This document shows positions 43,446 through 51,928 of a stretch of DNA of 64,000 nucleotides, piece by piece. The notes beneath the pieces were generated by a model. The model did not search any database. It saw only the letters and a list, made by a program, of their open reading frames with translations, and had not been told where the DNA came from. Position 1 is the first letter of the stretch; each line of letters starts with the position of its first letter. Both the position numbers and the translations under genes were made by a program. The stretch covers positions 248,001 through 312,000 of the forward strand of contig NZ_CP090898.1 in assembly GCF_023078835.1 (NCBI RefSeq), read 5' to 3'. The stretch is from Synechococcus sp. NB0720_010. Lineage in GTDB: Bacteria; Cyanobacteriota; Cyanobacteriia; PCC-6307; Cyanobiaceae.

Positions 43446-44611
43446 ACCTGAGCCTTAACCACCTCACGCATCACCTGCGCCAACCCGGCGTGCTTCTTCC
43501 TCTGGCGATCTCCGCATCTCTGCTGGTTGGAATCGGTGTGGGTCGCCAGAGCAGCCGGCCGGTCTCTGCGCCATCGGTTGCGGCGATGGACCGTGCGGAT
43601 GCCAATGGCAGCGTGGCTCTCAGCGAAGACCAGCTTCGGCGATTGGGATTGACCACTGTTCGCCCCGAACTGAGCTCGGGCACGGAACGTCCGATCACTG
43701 GTTTTGTTGAAGCAGCAACATCGTCGCGCTCAAGCGTGGGGATGCCTGTGGCGGGACGTGTTTTACGTCTGATGGTGTCACCGGGCACCCGTGTTCGTGC
43801 TGGCGAACCGATCGCTGAAGTCCAAAGCGCTGATGCGGCTGCTGTACGCGCCGATGCCGATGCAGCGCAGGCCACGGCGCACTCGCTCGCATACCTGTAC
43901 CGCCTTGCCGAACCCATGGCACGGCAAGGTGCACTCTCGACCCAGGAGCTGGAAAGCCGCCGCATCGCCAGCGTTACAGCCGCGACGACAGCCAGGGCAG
44001 CCGCTGCCAAGGCTTCAGCGCTAGGGAAGCCTGATGATTCAGGGCGTCTGTTGATTCGCAGTCCAATTGCCGGTCAGGTCACTGCTGTGAGCACCTCACC
44101 CGGTGCCGTCCTGTCTGTGGGGGAAGACGTGGCCCAGATCAGTGATGTCACAGGGGGTGAGCTTCGCTTCCTCGTGTCACCGGGACTCGCCACGAACATC
44201 AGGACCGGACAGCTGCTGCGCGTTCGAGCGGGAGCTCAGACGCTGCAGGCACGGGTGATCGCTGTGGCACCTGATGCGCAAACCGCCGGGCGCGTGATGC
44301 TGCTCCGCGCGCAACCTATTGATGCTCAACTCCCACCGATCGGAACAGCTATCACGGCCTTTGTGCAGATCCCATCCTCCGAGCAACGGTTCATTGTTCC
44401 GCAGGATTCCATTGCCCTGATCAATGGATCACCGGTGGTCTTTCGCTATCAACGGGGGGCTGTGGAACAGGTTGCTGTGGTGGTGGCCCAGCAAACGGCG
44501 GGGCAAGCGGAAATCCTTCAGGGTGTTCGTCAAGGTGATGTGCTCCTGAGAGGCAACACGCAGATGTTGCGCAACGCACTGGATGCTTCCAAGGACAGCA
44601 GCCAGAACTGA
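43442..44611 (+). CDS. RND efflux membrane-fusion (adaptor) protein
   Basis: 389 aa from ATG 43442. N-terminal membrane anchor (GVLLPLAISASLLVGIGVG), a lipoyl/barrel-sandwich pattern (GRVLRLMVSPGTRVRAGEPI and IRSPIAGQVTAVSTSPGAVL), a short helical hairpin rich in Ala, and a beta-barrel ending in a C-terminal domain (VPQDSIALINGSPVVF). CzcB/CusB class. It follows the pump gene, the reverse of the usual CusB-CusA order. The start of the next gene is immediate. Confidence 0.9.
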   Translation: MNLSLNHLTHHLRQPGVLLPLAISASLLVGIGVGRQSSRPVSAPSVAAMDRADANGSVALSEDQLRRLGLTTVRPELSSGTERPITGFVEAATSSRSSVGMPVAGRVLRLMVSPGTRVRAGEPIAEVQSADAAAVRADADAAQATAHSLAYLYRLAEPMARQGALSTQELESRRIASVTAATTARAAAAKASALGKPDDSGRLLIRSPIAGQVTAVSTSPGAVLSVGEDVAQISDVTGGELRFLVSPGLATNIRTGQLLRVRAGAQTLQARVIAVAPDAQTAGRVMLLRAQPIDAQLPPIGTAITAFVQIPSSEQRFIVPQDSIALINGSPVVFRYQRGAVEQVAVVVAQQTAGQAEILQGVRQGDVLLRGNTQMLRNALDASKDSSQN

Positions 44612-45715
44612 GTGAAGTTCAGCAACCCGATCAAACCGATGGCATCCTTGAGATGCGGTCAACTCTCTGGCTTCGCTGCGGCCGTGCTGTTCGGATGCAG
44701 CGCCCCACTGATCAGTACGTTCACGGCCAGCGGTTCGTCCCTGAGCATTGCCGGGTTGCTCTACGCAGGGGCGACTCTGGCTCTGGCGATTGTTCGGCTG
44801 ATGAAAGGCCGAACCCAGGATGAAAGCCCCCTCCAACGGCGTGATGCGCCTGCCTTGGCTGGGTTGATCCTTCTGGGCGGGATCGTCGGGCCCGTTGCCC
44901 TGGTTCACGGCCTGGCGCGGTTACCAGCCGCATCGAGTTCACTGTTGCTCAACCTTGAGACCGTCTTCACCCTGGCCATCGCTGTTCTGGTGGGGCGTGA
45001 ACATCTCGGCAAACGCGGCGCTGCGGCAGCAGCGCTCACCATCGCTGGGGCCATCGTTCTTTCGGATGGATCACTCGGCGGTGTCAATGCCACCGGAGCT
45101 GCCCTGATCGCTCTGGCGACCCTGGCCTGGGGGATCGACAACAACCTCAGCCAACGCCTGAGTCTGCGCGATCCGATTCAGATTGCCACCGTCAAGGCAC
45201 TGGGTGCATCGCTGCCCATGCTCGTTCTTGCCTGGGTCCTGGGGCATCCCTTTCCACCTGCCACCGTCTGCGCGGCCTTGCTGCTTGTCGGTGCACTGGG
45301 CTACGGCCTTTCGATCTGGCTGGATCTCCTGGCGTTGCGGGATCTGGGTGCAGCGCGGGAAGCCGTGATCTTTTCCACAGCGCCTTTTGTGGGCGCCTTG
45401 TTTGCGCTTGTGGTGCTGCGTGATTCCTTCACGCTGAACCTGAGTGTTGCCGCCGGATTGATGGGGTCAGGCGTCGTTCTATTGCTGAGGGAAGAACACA
45501 GCCACTGGCATCAGCATCATGCGCTGCGCCACGACCATCGCCACTGCCATGACCTAGCAGCAGGCGATCTCCACCACGAGCACGAGCACAGCCCGCAGGA
45601 GCTCGAGGGGATGGACACCGATCACCCCTTCTGGCATGCCCATGAACACGAGCATTCCCAAACCGCCCATGCACACCCGCATGTGAGCGATGTTCACCAC
45701 AGGCATCCACATTGA
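44612..45715 (+). CDS. DMT/EamA permease with histidine-rich tail
   Basis: 367 aa. Ten membrane helices in two EamA repeats (GFAAAVLFGCSAPLISTF and on; ATLAWGIDNNLSQRLS in the second). After residue 290 a hydrophilic tail of about 75 residues carries some 25 histidines (HSHWHQHH, HDHRHCHD, HHEHEHS, HAHEHEHS, HHRHPH). EamA proteins usually carry amino acids or metabolites, so the tail suggests metal transport or metal gating. The GTG start lies directly after the adaptor stop, so it is part of the efflux operon. Confidence 0.85.
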   Translation: MKFSNPIKPMASLRCGQLSGFAAAVLFGCSAPLISTFTASGSSLSIAGLLYAGATLALAIVRLMKGRTQDESPLQRRDAPALAGLILLGGIVGPVALVHGLARLPAASSSLLLNLETVFTLAIAVLVGREHLGKRGAAAAALTIAGAIVLSDGSLGGVNATGAALIALATLAWGIDNNLSQRLSLRDPIQIATVKALGASLPMLVLAWVLGHPFPPATVCAALLLVGALGYGLSIWLDLLALRDLGAAREAVIFSTAPFVGALFALVVLRDSFTLNLSVAAGLMGSGVVLLLREEHSHWHQHHALRHDHRHCHDLAAGDLHHEHEHSPQELEGMDTDHPFWHAHEHEHSQTAHAHPHVSDVHHRHPH

Positions 45716-46198
45716 ACAAGCACCATGCCACCAGAAACCCCCGAGCAATGCCCGAGGGTCAAGGGTGAATCACCATTCCAATGGCAATGATCGGTCGAAG
45801 CTGCTGGCGTTGGCACCTGGGGCCGAACGTTCCAGGTGTGGGTTGCTTTGATCTCCTGGGGCACCTGTGGCGGCGCAAACGGAGTGTCGATCAGTCAGGC
45901 GTACAGAGTGAGGCGGCTTTTGATGCCCTTCCTCGACATGCCCGGCTGAACGACCCGCCCACGGTTGGGTGAAGACTGTTGGAGCAGGGGCCTGCAGTCA
46001 GCGTGCTTCTTGTGCTGCTCGGGTGGGGTGTCAGCCATCGGTGGCGCCTCCTTGTGTTGGTCTCTCCAGATTCACTGACCCTGCGGGCATCTGCAATCCG
46101 AGTAAGCACCCATTGCCTCGCGGTCGCTGGTGCACAAGAGTTGAGGTTTGGACAGTGGATTGCGGACGGAACCCTTCTGGGTTGTTTCCTCGTCCCGC
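45716..46198. other. Island intergenic region without a supported gene
   Basis: 483 bp with only short, protein-unlike frames. I see no clear terminator, tRNA or repeat in it. Confidence 0.5.
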
Positions 46199-46513
46199 AT
46201 GGACTTTTTCAAGCGTCTCGTTCTTGGTGCCAGGGCTCTACTGCCCCTGGTCACCCCCCATCTCCCCCAGGCCTCGGCGCCTTGTCAGCACACCCTCGAG
46301 GCCTTCGAGCAGGGTGACTGGCTCGCTGAGCTGGACCTACTGCAATTGGGTCAGAGCCTGCAGCTCAAGGCACTGCGCTGCGGCGGCTACGACGGCCATG
46401 CCTTTGACCTGATGGTCGCCATCGCCGATGTACTGGAGGCCGATCACGGCTGGAATTTTGAGCAATCGGAGGCCTGGCTGACGCGGATGGGGCTGTGGGA
46501 GGAGGAGCTCTAG
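46199..46513 (+). CDS. Hypothetical protein, 104 aa
   Basis: ATG 46199 gives MDFFKRLVLGARALLPLVTP. The body is helical with an acidic end (DLLQLGQSLQLKALRCGGYD, then HAFDLMVAIADVLEADHGWN and WLTRMGLWEEEL). It is protein-like but not a family I can name. It lies near the right end of the island between the efflux genes and the integrase. Confidence 0.6.
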   Translation: MDFFKRLVLGARALLPLVTPHLPQASAPCQHTLEAFEQGDWLAELDLLQLGQSLQLKALRCGGYDGHAFDLMVAIADVLEADHGWNFEQSEAWLTRMGLWEEEL

Positions 46514-46671
46514 ACCTCGTCTTGACTGCCTCTGCCCCGCGCGCGTCAAGGTCCATTCGCGTCCAATCGGGCTGTGATCGCAATTCCTTTCTTTTGACGT
46601 TTGGCTGGTCTCCGTGCGCTGATGGGTCGGTGCTTGTTCTGAGGTGGTGGTTGGCTGAGGTTCCTGATGCA

Positions 46672-46884
46672 ATGGCACCACACATCAGTGTGGAAAACCA
46701 ATTGCCGGCCGATCTCTTCGACGCGATGGTTTCTTTCATTGAGCGCCACCCCCAATGGGATCAATACCGGCTGATGCATTCGGCCGTTTCCGGATTCCTC
46801 TTTCAGCAGGGCTGCTAAGAGAACCCGGTCGTGCGTCACTACCTCGACGGGCTCTTCCGCAAGCCAGATGAAGTCACGCGTTAG
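46672..46884 (+). pseudogene. DUF2811 gene interrupted by an in-frame stop
   Basis: ATG 46672 reads MAPHISVENQLPADLFDAMV and SFIERHPQWDQYRLMHSAVS then GFLFQQGC and a TAA at 46816. The same frame continues as ENPVVRHYLDGLFRKPDEVT before the next stop at 46882. DUF2811 proteins normally run through such a YLDxLF tail. One base change (for example AAA or AAG to TAA) explains this. The 48-aa upstream part could still fold as a small helical protein. It is tail-to-tail with the integrase, overlapping by four bases. Confidence 0.7.
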
Positions 46885-48212
46885 CCCGCTGAGGTCGATA
46901 CCAGACCCGCCGCTTTCAGCTTGCGGGCCATCTCCAGAAGATCCGGTGTGATGTCATCCGGTAGCGCCACTGGTGCGGTGTGGGACTGGATCGCGTTCAC
47001 CGCCACCCCCTGACCTCTGCGTCGCTGCAGCGCTTCCTTACGCCGACTGGAGCTCAGCCAGCGGAGATAGATGCGGCGATGCACATCCACGCCATGGCCC
47101 ATCCAGGTGGCCATGTCGTCGTCAAAAGCCTCCGCTGTCTCGACCGAGGTGGCACAGCGAATGGCGTAGGCGTGACGCAGGTCATACGGCCGAACCCAAT
47201 CCATCCCTTCTCCGTCCGCGATCGGGGCCCAAAGCTTCTTCAGACCCTTCCGCTGGAATTCCTTGTAGAGCGCGTTCGAAACAGCCACATTGTTCACGGC
47301 GATCTTCACGCCGGAGACCTCCGCAAACCGCACCTTCCAGCGGGCGTTGAGTTGGCCGTGGACTTGGTCCCAGTTCTCCCGCAGGCCGTAGCGCTCCACC
47401 CAGGCCTCCGGGATGGCAGGAGCGAAGTGCTCGCTGGTCTTGGTCTTCATGTCACCGGGGATGCTGATCCAGCCCTGGCGATCGATCCCCTCGGCGTGCC
47501 AGAGCTCGTGGGGACGGAGGCCGTAGGTGGCGATACAGCCGAACACCCATTGGTGAAATGGCTCCAGGCGGTCCAGCCAGTGCTGGAGGTCCTCATCAGT
47601 CGGAATGACCCGCACCCGCATTGAGGACGCCTTGCGGATCTTCTCCGCGGCCCCTTTGGGTCGCATGTCTCTGAGGCGTTGCAGCTCGGCCGTCAGGTCC
47701 ATCTGCCCACTGCGATGAATCTGGGAGAGCGTCTCGATTCGACGGTTGAAGCTCTTGAGCTGGAGGCGTGGGTCGTGTTCCAGCACCCAGGCCTGAAGTC
47801 GCCTGGCTTCGACGGGGCCTCTGAACTGGGCAATCCTCTTGCGCAGATCATTGATGGAGTGGGCCCGGCTGCCCTCTTTGCAGATCCGAAGCTTGATATC
47901 GGCAATGCAGGCCTCCGCCAGCTCGGACCAGTCAGACCCGCTGGCAACAGTTCGGCGGCTCTGTGGCGTCGGCCAACTGCCTTGCCGATGGCCCTGGATG
48001 CAGAGATCGCGTGCTTCCTCGATGTCGTCTCGACTGCACCAGCGCTTCGGCTTGAGCGAAAACTCGTTGACCTTACGACCGCCTTCCATCTCGCGTACGT
48101 AGATGTATGGGCTGGCTGCATGCCTACGCAGCCGGAAGCGCGAGTGGCGGATCTTCAGCTCATGGACGCACTGTTCCCAGAAGGGGGCTGGTTGCAAACC
48201 GGTCTCACTCAT
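46881..48212 (-). CDS. Tyrosine recombinase (phage-type integrase) of the island
   Basis: 443 aa. The N-terminal DNA-binding and core-binding helices are followed by the catalytic domain: Arg in ATYGLRPHEL near 250, box II PYDLRHAYAIR (Tyr where His is more usual), WMGHG near 369, and nucleophile Tyr near 382 in RRIYLRW. It is transcribed away from the tRNA-Met gene, with about 180 bp to the tRNA 3' end, as expected for the enzyme that inserted the island there. It looks intact. Confidence 0.92.
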   Translation of the reverse strand: MSETGLQPAPFWEQCVHELKIRHSRFRLRRHAASPYIYVREMEGGRKVNEFSLKPKRWCSRDDIEEARDLCIQGHRQGSWPTPQSRRTVASGSDWSELAEACIADIKLRICKEGSRAHSINDLRKRIAQFRGPVEARRLQAWVLEHDPRLQLKSFNRRIETLSQIHRSGQMDLTAELQRLRDMRPKGAAEKIRKASSMRVRVIPTDEDLQHWLDRLEPFHQWVFGCIATYGLRPHELWHAEGIDRQGWISIPGDMKTKTSEHFAPAIPEAWVERYGLRENWDQVHGQLNARWKVRFAEVSGVKIAVNNVAVSNALYKEFQRKGLKKLWAPIADGEGMDWVRPYDLRHAYAIRCATSVETAEAFDDDMATWMGHGVDVHRRIYLRWLSSSRRKEALQRRRGQGVAVNAIQSHTAPVALPDDITPDLLEMARKLKAAGLVSTSAG

Positions 48213-48251
48213 GGCTCGGGTGCGCCGCAGGACCCTGTGAGTGTTCCCCAG

Positions 48252-48277
48252 AAACGTGCTGAGTAGTCAGCACGTTT
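48252..48277. promoter_or_regulatory. Perfect 11-bp inverted repeat upstream of the integrase
   Basis: AAACGTGCTGA (48252-48262), loop GTAG, TCAGCACGTTT (48267-48277), 40 bp before the integrase ATG. Candidate operator or recombinase-binding site; it may also act as a weak terminator. Confidence 0.65.
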
Positions 48278-48352
48278 TGGCTACAAGCAGCCCCAAGTCG
48301 TCACAAGTGGCTCAGAATGGTCCCGGCTGTGGAATCCCTGAAAACCCAGTCC

Positions 48353-48436
48353 CAGACAGCAAAAAGCCCCGCCGAAGCGAGGCAATAAGCGATGGCTCGG
48401 GGGAGACTTGAACTCCCGACCTTGGGGTTATGAATC
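48353..48436 (-). repeat. Right att repeat overlapping the intact tRNA-Met
   Basis: 48353-48412 is identical to 26980-27039. 48425-48436 matches 27040-27051 after the 12-base segment missing on the left. It spans the tRNA terminator hairpin (48361-48383) and the tRNA 3' end. Confidence 0.93.
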
Positions 48437-48466
48437 CCACGCTCTAACCAGCTGAGCTACCGAGCC
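48393..48466 (-). tRNA. tRNA-Met (anticodon CAT)
   Basis: 74 nt, cloverleaf with acceptor GGCTCGG/CCGAGCC and discriminator A, D-arm GCTC/GAGC, anticodon loop TTCATAA, T-arm GGGAG/CTCCC. CCA is not encoded. The normal 1:72 pair and the stem rule out an initiator tRNA. Elongator Met is likely; a lysidine-modified Ile tRNA cannot be fully excluded. The pair next to the anticodon loop (31-39) is A with C, a mismatch. Confidence 0.9.
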
Positions 48467-48520
48467 GCGGTGAGGTGATTGTAGAGGATCGCCGTGCCGA
48501 AACCCTGTTCGCAGCTGCGA

Positions 48521-49573
48521 TCAGGCCCTAGGGGGAAGCATTTGAAGCGGATTCACCGCTCCACGGCCGGCGGGGATGATTTCGAAGTGCAGGTGGGGAC
48601 CTGTACTCCGCCCGGTGCTGCCCATCAGGGAGATCACCTTGCCCTGGGGCACGACCTGACCAGCACGAACCAAGATCCTGCTGTTGTGGCCGTATCGGGT
48701 CAAGGTTCCGTCGGCATGCCGCAGCTCAACGAGATAGCCGTAGCCACCGCCATGCCAGCCAGCGGAGACCACCTGACCTGATTTCGCAGCAACGATCGGC
48801 GTTCCGATGTTGTTGGCAATGTCGATGCCGCGATGCATCCGTCCCCAACGCCAGCCATAGCCGGAGGTGAAGATGCCCTTGGTGGGCCAGACCCAGGCAC
48901 GGTCATTAAAGTTCTCTCCGTCGCCGAACCCAAAGTCGGGTTGGTCGGGCCAGCTCAGACCACCGGAGCCAACGGGCTTCAGACCAAGCACCATGCGGCT
49001 GCGCCCTGCATTGGCCTGGGCGATACGGATTGGGGTGCCAACAACCAGCTGGGCTCCCCGAAGACCGGGGTTCAGCTTCAGGAGTTTCTGAATGCTGAGG
49101 TTGTAGCGCTGGGCCACCTTGGCCAAGGTGGTGTCACCCCGTCGGATGCGAGCGGTCTCACTGGGCTCTGGCGGTGCCTCAAGGGGTGGGGTGCGCCGCA
49201 GTTCAGACGTGTCAACGGCGGCAACCGTTTTGACCTGCTTGATGGCGGTGCTGGGGAGAACCATCCATTCACTGCGGCCAAAGACGTGATCGGCCTTGAC
49301 GTCGTTGAGCTGGCTGATCAGCGTCTCGTCCTGCGCCAGCTGACTGGCGAGGTGCTTGAGGGTGATGGCTTGACGGGCTTTGACCCAGATCTTCTCGGAG
49401 CTGGGCCTGGTCTCAGCGGCAGCAATCAGGTCTGCACTGATGGCGGGTGGAGCTGAGAGCTGAGGAAGCATCCCTGACTTGGAGTCGGCCAGGGAGGGGG
49501 CGACAACGGTGCCGGCAGCCCCAAGGGCTGCAGTGCTGGCTGCCGTCGTCAGTAGAAAGTGAACAGGCTTCAT
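48521..49573 (-). CDS. LysM and M23 metallopeptidase protein
   Basis: 350 aa from ATG 49573 (MKPVHFLLTTAASTAALGAA), a signal peptide. One LysM domain (IRRGDTTLAKVAQRYNLSIQ with LLKLNPGLR) and a C-terminal peptidase M23 domain with zinc motifs HRGIDIAN and HLHFE. It is an NlpD/EnvC-like factor acting on septal or peripheral peptidoglycan. First chromosomal protein gene to the right of the tRNA and island. Confidence 0.92.
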   Translation of the reverse strand: MKPVHFLLTTAASTAALGAAGTVVAPSLADSKSGMLPQLSAPPAISADLIAAAETRPSSEKIWVKARQAITLKHLASQLAQDETLISQLNDVKADHVFGRSEWMVLPSTAIKQVKTVAAVDTSELRRTPPLEAPPEPSETARIRRGDTTLAKVAQRYNLSIQKLLKLNPGLRGAQLVVGTPIRIAQANAGRSRMVLGLKPVGSGGLSWPDQPDFGFGDGENFNDRAWVWPTKGIFTSGYGWRWGRMHRGIDIANNIGTPIVAAKSGQVVSAGWHGGGYGYLVELRHADGTLTRYGHNSRILVRAGQVVPQGKVISLMGSTGRSTGPHLHFEIIPAGRGAVNPLQMLPPRA

Positions 49574-49728
49574 CCAGTTTGGCCAAAGGTCAAAGCCCGG
49601 TGGAGAAGCCAACATCCTCCGGACGGCGCGAGATTAACGACTGGCCGGTACCCGCGCAAGTCATAAGGGTCAACTTCTGGGTCGACCACAACTCAATCTC
49701 GATCTGAGACCCCTTGCCCTGCAGTGGG

Positions 49729-50202
49729 TTAGCCCACTTCGAGTTGCCTGAGTGCCTCGAAGAGAACAACACCCACCGATGTCGCGAGATTCAGACTTCG
49801 CACCCCGCCGCCCTGGTCCACCGAGCCCGGCATGGGGATCAAAAGTCGCTGGTCCACGTGCTCTAGGAGCTCCCCGGGCAGGCCGCTGCTCTCACGGCCA
49901 AACAGCAGCCAGTCATCCGCTCGGTACTGAATGCGGTGGTACGGCTCGCTGGCGTGGCGACTGAGGGCGAGCAGGCGGCCGCCGCGCTGACGCCGCGTCT
50001 CGAGGAACTGCTCCCAGTTGGCGTGGTGCTCCAGTTGAACCCAGGGCCAATAGTCGAGACCGGCCCGCTTCAGGGTTCGGTCATCGATCTGAAAGCCCAA
50101 GGGCTCGATGAGATGCAGTTCGGTGCAGGTCGCTGCGCAACTGCGGGCCACGTTCCCCGTATTCGGTGGAATCTCCGGTTGAAACAGCACCACCCTGGGC
50201 AT
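49729..50202 (-). CDS. trmL: tRNA (cytidine/uridine-34-2'-O)-methyltransferase TrmL
   Basis: 157 aa SPOUT methylase from ATG 50202 (MPRVVLFQPEIPPNTGNVAR). The trefoil knot has LLFGRESSGLPGEL near 103, IPMPG near 125 and SLNLATSVGVVLFEAL near 137. It methylates the wobble ribose of tRNA-Leu species. The family is often just this short knot domain. It lies five bases after cobU on the same strand. Confidence 0.93.
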   Translation of the reverse strand: MPRVVLFQPEIPPNTGNVARSCAATCTELHLIEPLGFQIDDRTLKRAGLDYWPWVQLEHHANWEQFLETRRQRGGRLLALSRHASEPYHRIQYRADDWLLFGRESSGLPGELLEHVDQRLLIPMPGSVDQGGGVRSLNLATSVGVVLFEALRQLEVG

Positions 50203-50207
50203 GGCAT

Positions 50208-50786
50208 CTAGCGCGGGACGGGGATACCGAGCTCGTGGAGGTTCAGGGCTCGGCCGCTGACCACGAGCCAAGCCTCATGGCTGATCGCGGTCAACCGTTG
50301 TTGCAGGTCCCCCATCCTGTCGCGGAAGAGCCCGCCGATGGCCGTGGCAGGAACCACGCCCCAACCGACTTCCTCCATCACCAAGATCACAGGCTCATGC
50401 TGCTGTTGTAATTGGTTTAACAGGGCCGTGCTGCACTCCTGCCACTGCTCAGCAGAGGCCTCCAGGTGTTGGGCGAGCCAGGTTCCCAGGGCGTCGATCA
50501 ACAGGAGCCTGGGCGCCTGGCCATCAGCGGGTGGAGTGAGACCAGAAAGCGCAGCGGTCAGGTCGGCACCGACTTCCAAGGTCTGCCACCCAGAGGGTCT
50601 GCGGTCTTGATGGTCTCTGATCCGTTGTGCCCAGCGTTCGTCATCGCCAGGAGGCTGTCCGGTCGCGAGGTAGAGAACTGGGCCCGGGTGGAGCGCAGCG
50701 AGATGTTCGGCCCAACGGCTTTTGCCACTGCGGCTGGGTCCAGTGACAACCACCAGACCCGCAGGCTCGGCGGGGCTAGCCACCAC
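50208..50786 (-). CDS. cobU: Adenosylcobinamide kinase/guanylyltransferase
   Basis: 192 aa. P-loop GPSRSGKSRWAEHLA near residue 15, DDERWAQRIRDHQDRRP near 48 with the GMP-accepting His, and VSGRALNLHELG at the end. It activates cobinamide in cobalamin synthesis and salvage, so the organism makes or repairs B12, consistent with the riboswitch-controlled hupE-cobW. GTG start overlapping the pxcA 3' end. Confidence 0.93.
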   Translation of the reverse strand: MVASPAEPAGLVVVTGPSRSGKSRWAEHLAALHPGPVLYLATGQPPGDDERWAQRIRDHQDRRPSGWQTLEVGADLTAALSGLTPPADGQAPRLLLIDALGTWLAQHLEASAEQWQECSTALLNQLQQQHEPVILVMEEVGWGVVPATAIGGLFRDRMGDLQQRLTAISHEAWLVVSGRALNLHELGIPVPR

Positions 50787-51921
50787 CGTTCATGTTTTTG
50801 AGGGTGGCCACGGCCGATGGAGAAACGCGGTTGAGGTAGCGGAAGATCCAGTACTTGAAAATCGTCGCCAGCACCACCGGGAAGGTGGCAATAAACAGAA
50901 GGATGAAGTTCTCTTCCGCGGGAAGGCCCAGGTGATGGGCGATCCCATCGAGCAAGACGGTCCATCCTTCGGGGCTGTGGAAGCCAACAAAAATGTCCGT
51001 GAACAGGATGATGGCGAAGGCCTTGGCGCTGTCGCTCAAGCCGTAAACGGCCTCATCGAGAAAGCCCCGCAGCACCTGAAGGTCCCGGCGGCCAAACAGG
51101 CAGACCAAGACAAAGCCAACAAGCGCCGCCAGGTCGGCCAGGACATTCTTTGAAGCTTCGATGCTTTCTGCATCCGCTTCATCCTTGAGGGCATTGGCCC
51201 GGCGGGCCAGGGCGGATTGAATCTCCTCTGGGGAGGGAGGCTGTTTCCCTTCCAACAGAGCCTCAAACTCGAGCTCCTGTTGATACAGCCTCAACTTGGC
51301 GACGGCCTTTTCTTGAAGGTGGGGCTTGGTGTAATTGAGGAAGGGAATCTCTGGTGCATAGCGATTCATCAGCGGTGAGATCACCAGACTCCGGCTGGCC
51401 TGTTGAATCACCAGCGGCACGAGAATCAACAGAAGCAGCACACGCAGGGACACCAGAGTGGAGTCCCGGCGGCGGCGGAAACCAGCCACCAAGGAGGCTT
51501 CGGCCTCAGGGTCGAGCTGGCGGCGGACCCCATCAAACACACCCAGCAGGCTGCGGGGCAGCATCTCCGGGGACCGGGACATGGCTGGAGCGGTGCTGCG
51601 TCCTCGGCCGTAGCGGGAGACAACGCTCTCCACAAGCTGCAACTGTCTGAGCTCTTGGCTATCGAGCTCGGAACGCTTCGGGGCGACATCCGCCAGGTTG
51701 TCCTGGGCAACCTGCAGGGCTGCGCGAAAGCGGCGCAGCATCTGGGCCTTGGCGGATTGAGGGATGCTCAGTTCGATCTCAGGACGAACTGGGCGGTCGT
51801 TGTAGTACTCAAGCTCGAGGCTCTGAATCAGGAGCGCGGCTTCGTAGGCCCTCTCGAGGTTGTTGCTCAGATCGTGGGTGCTGGCCCGATCAAAGCTTCC
51901 AATCCAATCGGTCAACCCCAT
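50776..51921 (-). CDS. pxcA: Proton extrusion protein PxcA (CemA family)
   Basis: 381 aa. A helical N-terminal part precedes a C-terminal CemA domain with four membrane helices (TLVSLRVLLLLILVPLVIQQ; NVLADLAALVGFVLVCLFG; AFAIILFTDIFVGFHSPEG; ILLFIATFPVVLATIFKYWI). Light-induced proton extrusion and inorganic-carbon or acid acclimation role known from Synechocystis. Starts seven bases after psb32 ends. Confidence 0.93.
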   Translation of the reverse strand: MGLTDWIGSFDRASTHDLSNNLERAYEAALLIQSLELEYYNDRPVRPEIELSIPQSAKAQMLRRFRAALQVAQDNLADVAPKRSELDSQELRQLQLVESVVSRYGRGRSTAPAMSRSPEMLPRSLLGVFDGVRRQLDPEAEASLVAGFRRRRDSTLVSLRVLLLLILVPLVIQQASRSLVISPLMNRYAPEIPFLNYTKPHLQEKAVAKLRLYQQELEFEALLEGKQPPSPEEIQSALARRANALKDEADAESIEASKNVLADLAALVGFVLVCLFGRRDLQVLRGFLDEAVYGLSDSAKAFAIILFTDIFVGFHSPEGWTVLLDGIAHHLGLPAEENFILLFIATFPVVLATIFKYWIFRYLNRVSPSAVATLKNMNGGG

Positions 51922-51928
51922 GGCGATC

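Larger units (their letters stand above)
26980..48412. mobile_element. tRNA-Met genomic island carrying metal and metalloid resistance
   Basis: Region of 21.4 kb bounded by a perfect 60-bp direct repeat (26980-27039 and 48353-48412). The right copy contains the last 20 nt of an intact tRNA-Met gene and its terminator. The left copy is a broken fragment of the same tRNA. A tyrosine recombinase gene sits beside the intact tRNA. This is the standard layout of an integrative element that enters a tRNA 3' end and rebuilds it. The cargo (arsenite, copper and related metal resistance, phage-like fragments) is accessory. No conjugation, relaxase or replication genes are seen, so mobility on its own is doubtful. 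Confidence 0.88.

Noticed and set aside
45741-45762. Possible terminator after the DMT permease gene
   Set aside because: The GC blocks are direct (CCCGAG twice), not inverted, so no hairpin forms.
45781-46109. Short frames on both strands between the permease and the 104-aa gene
   Set aside because: Compositions are not protein-like and no start or family feature supports them.
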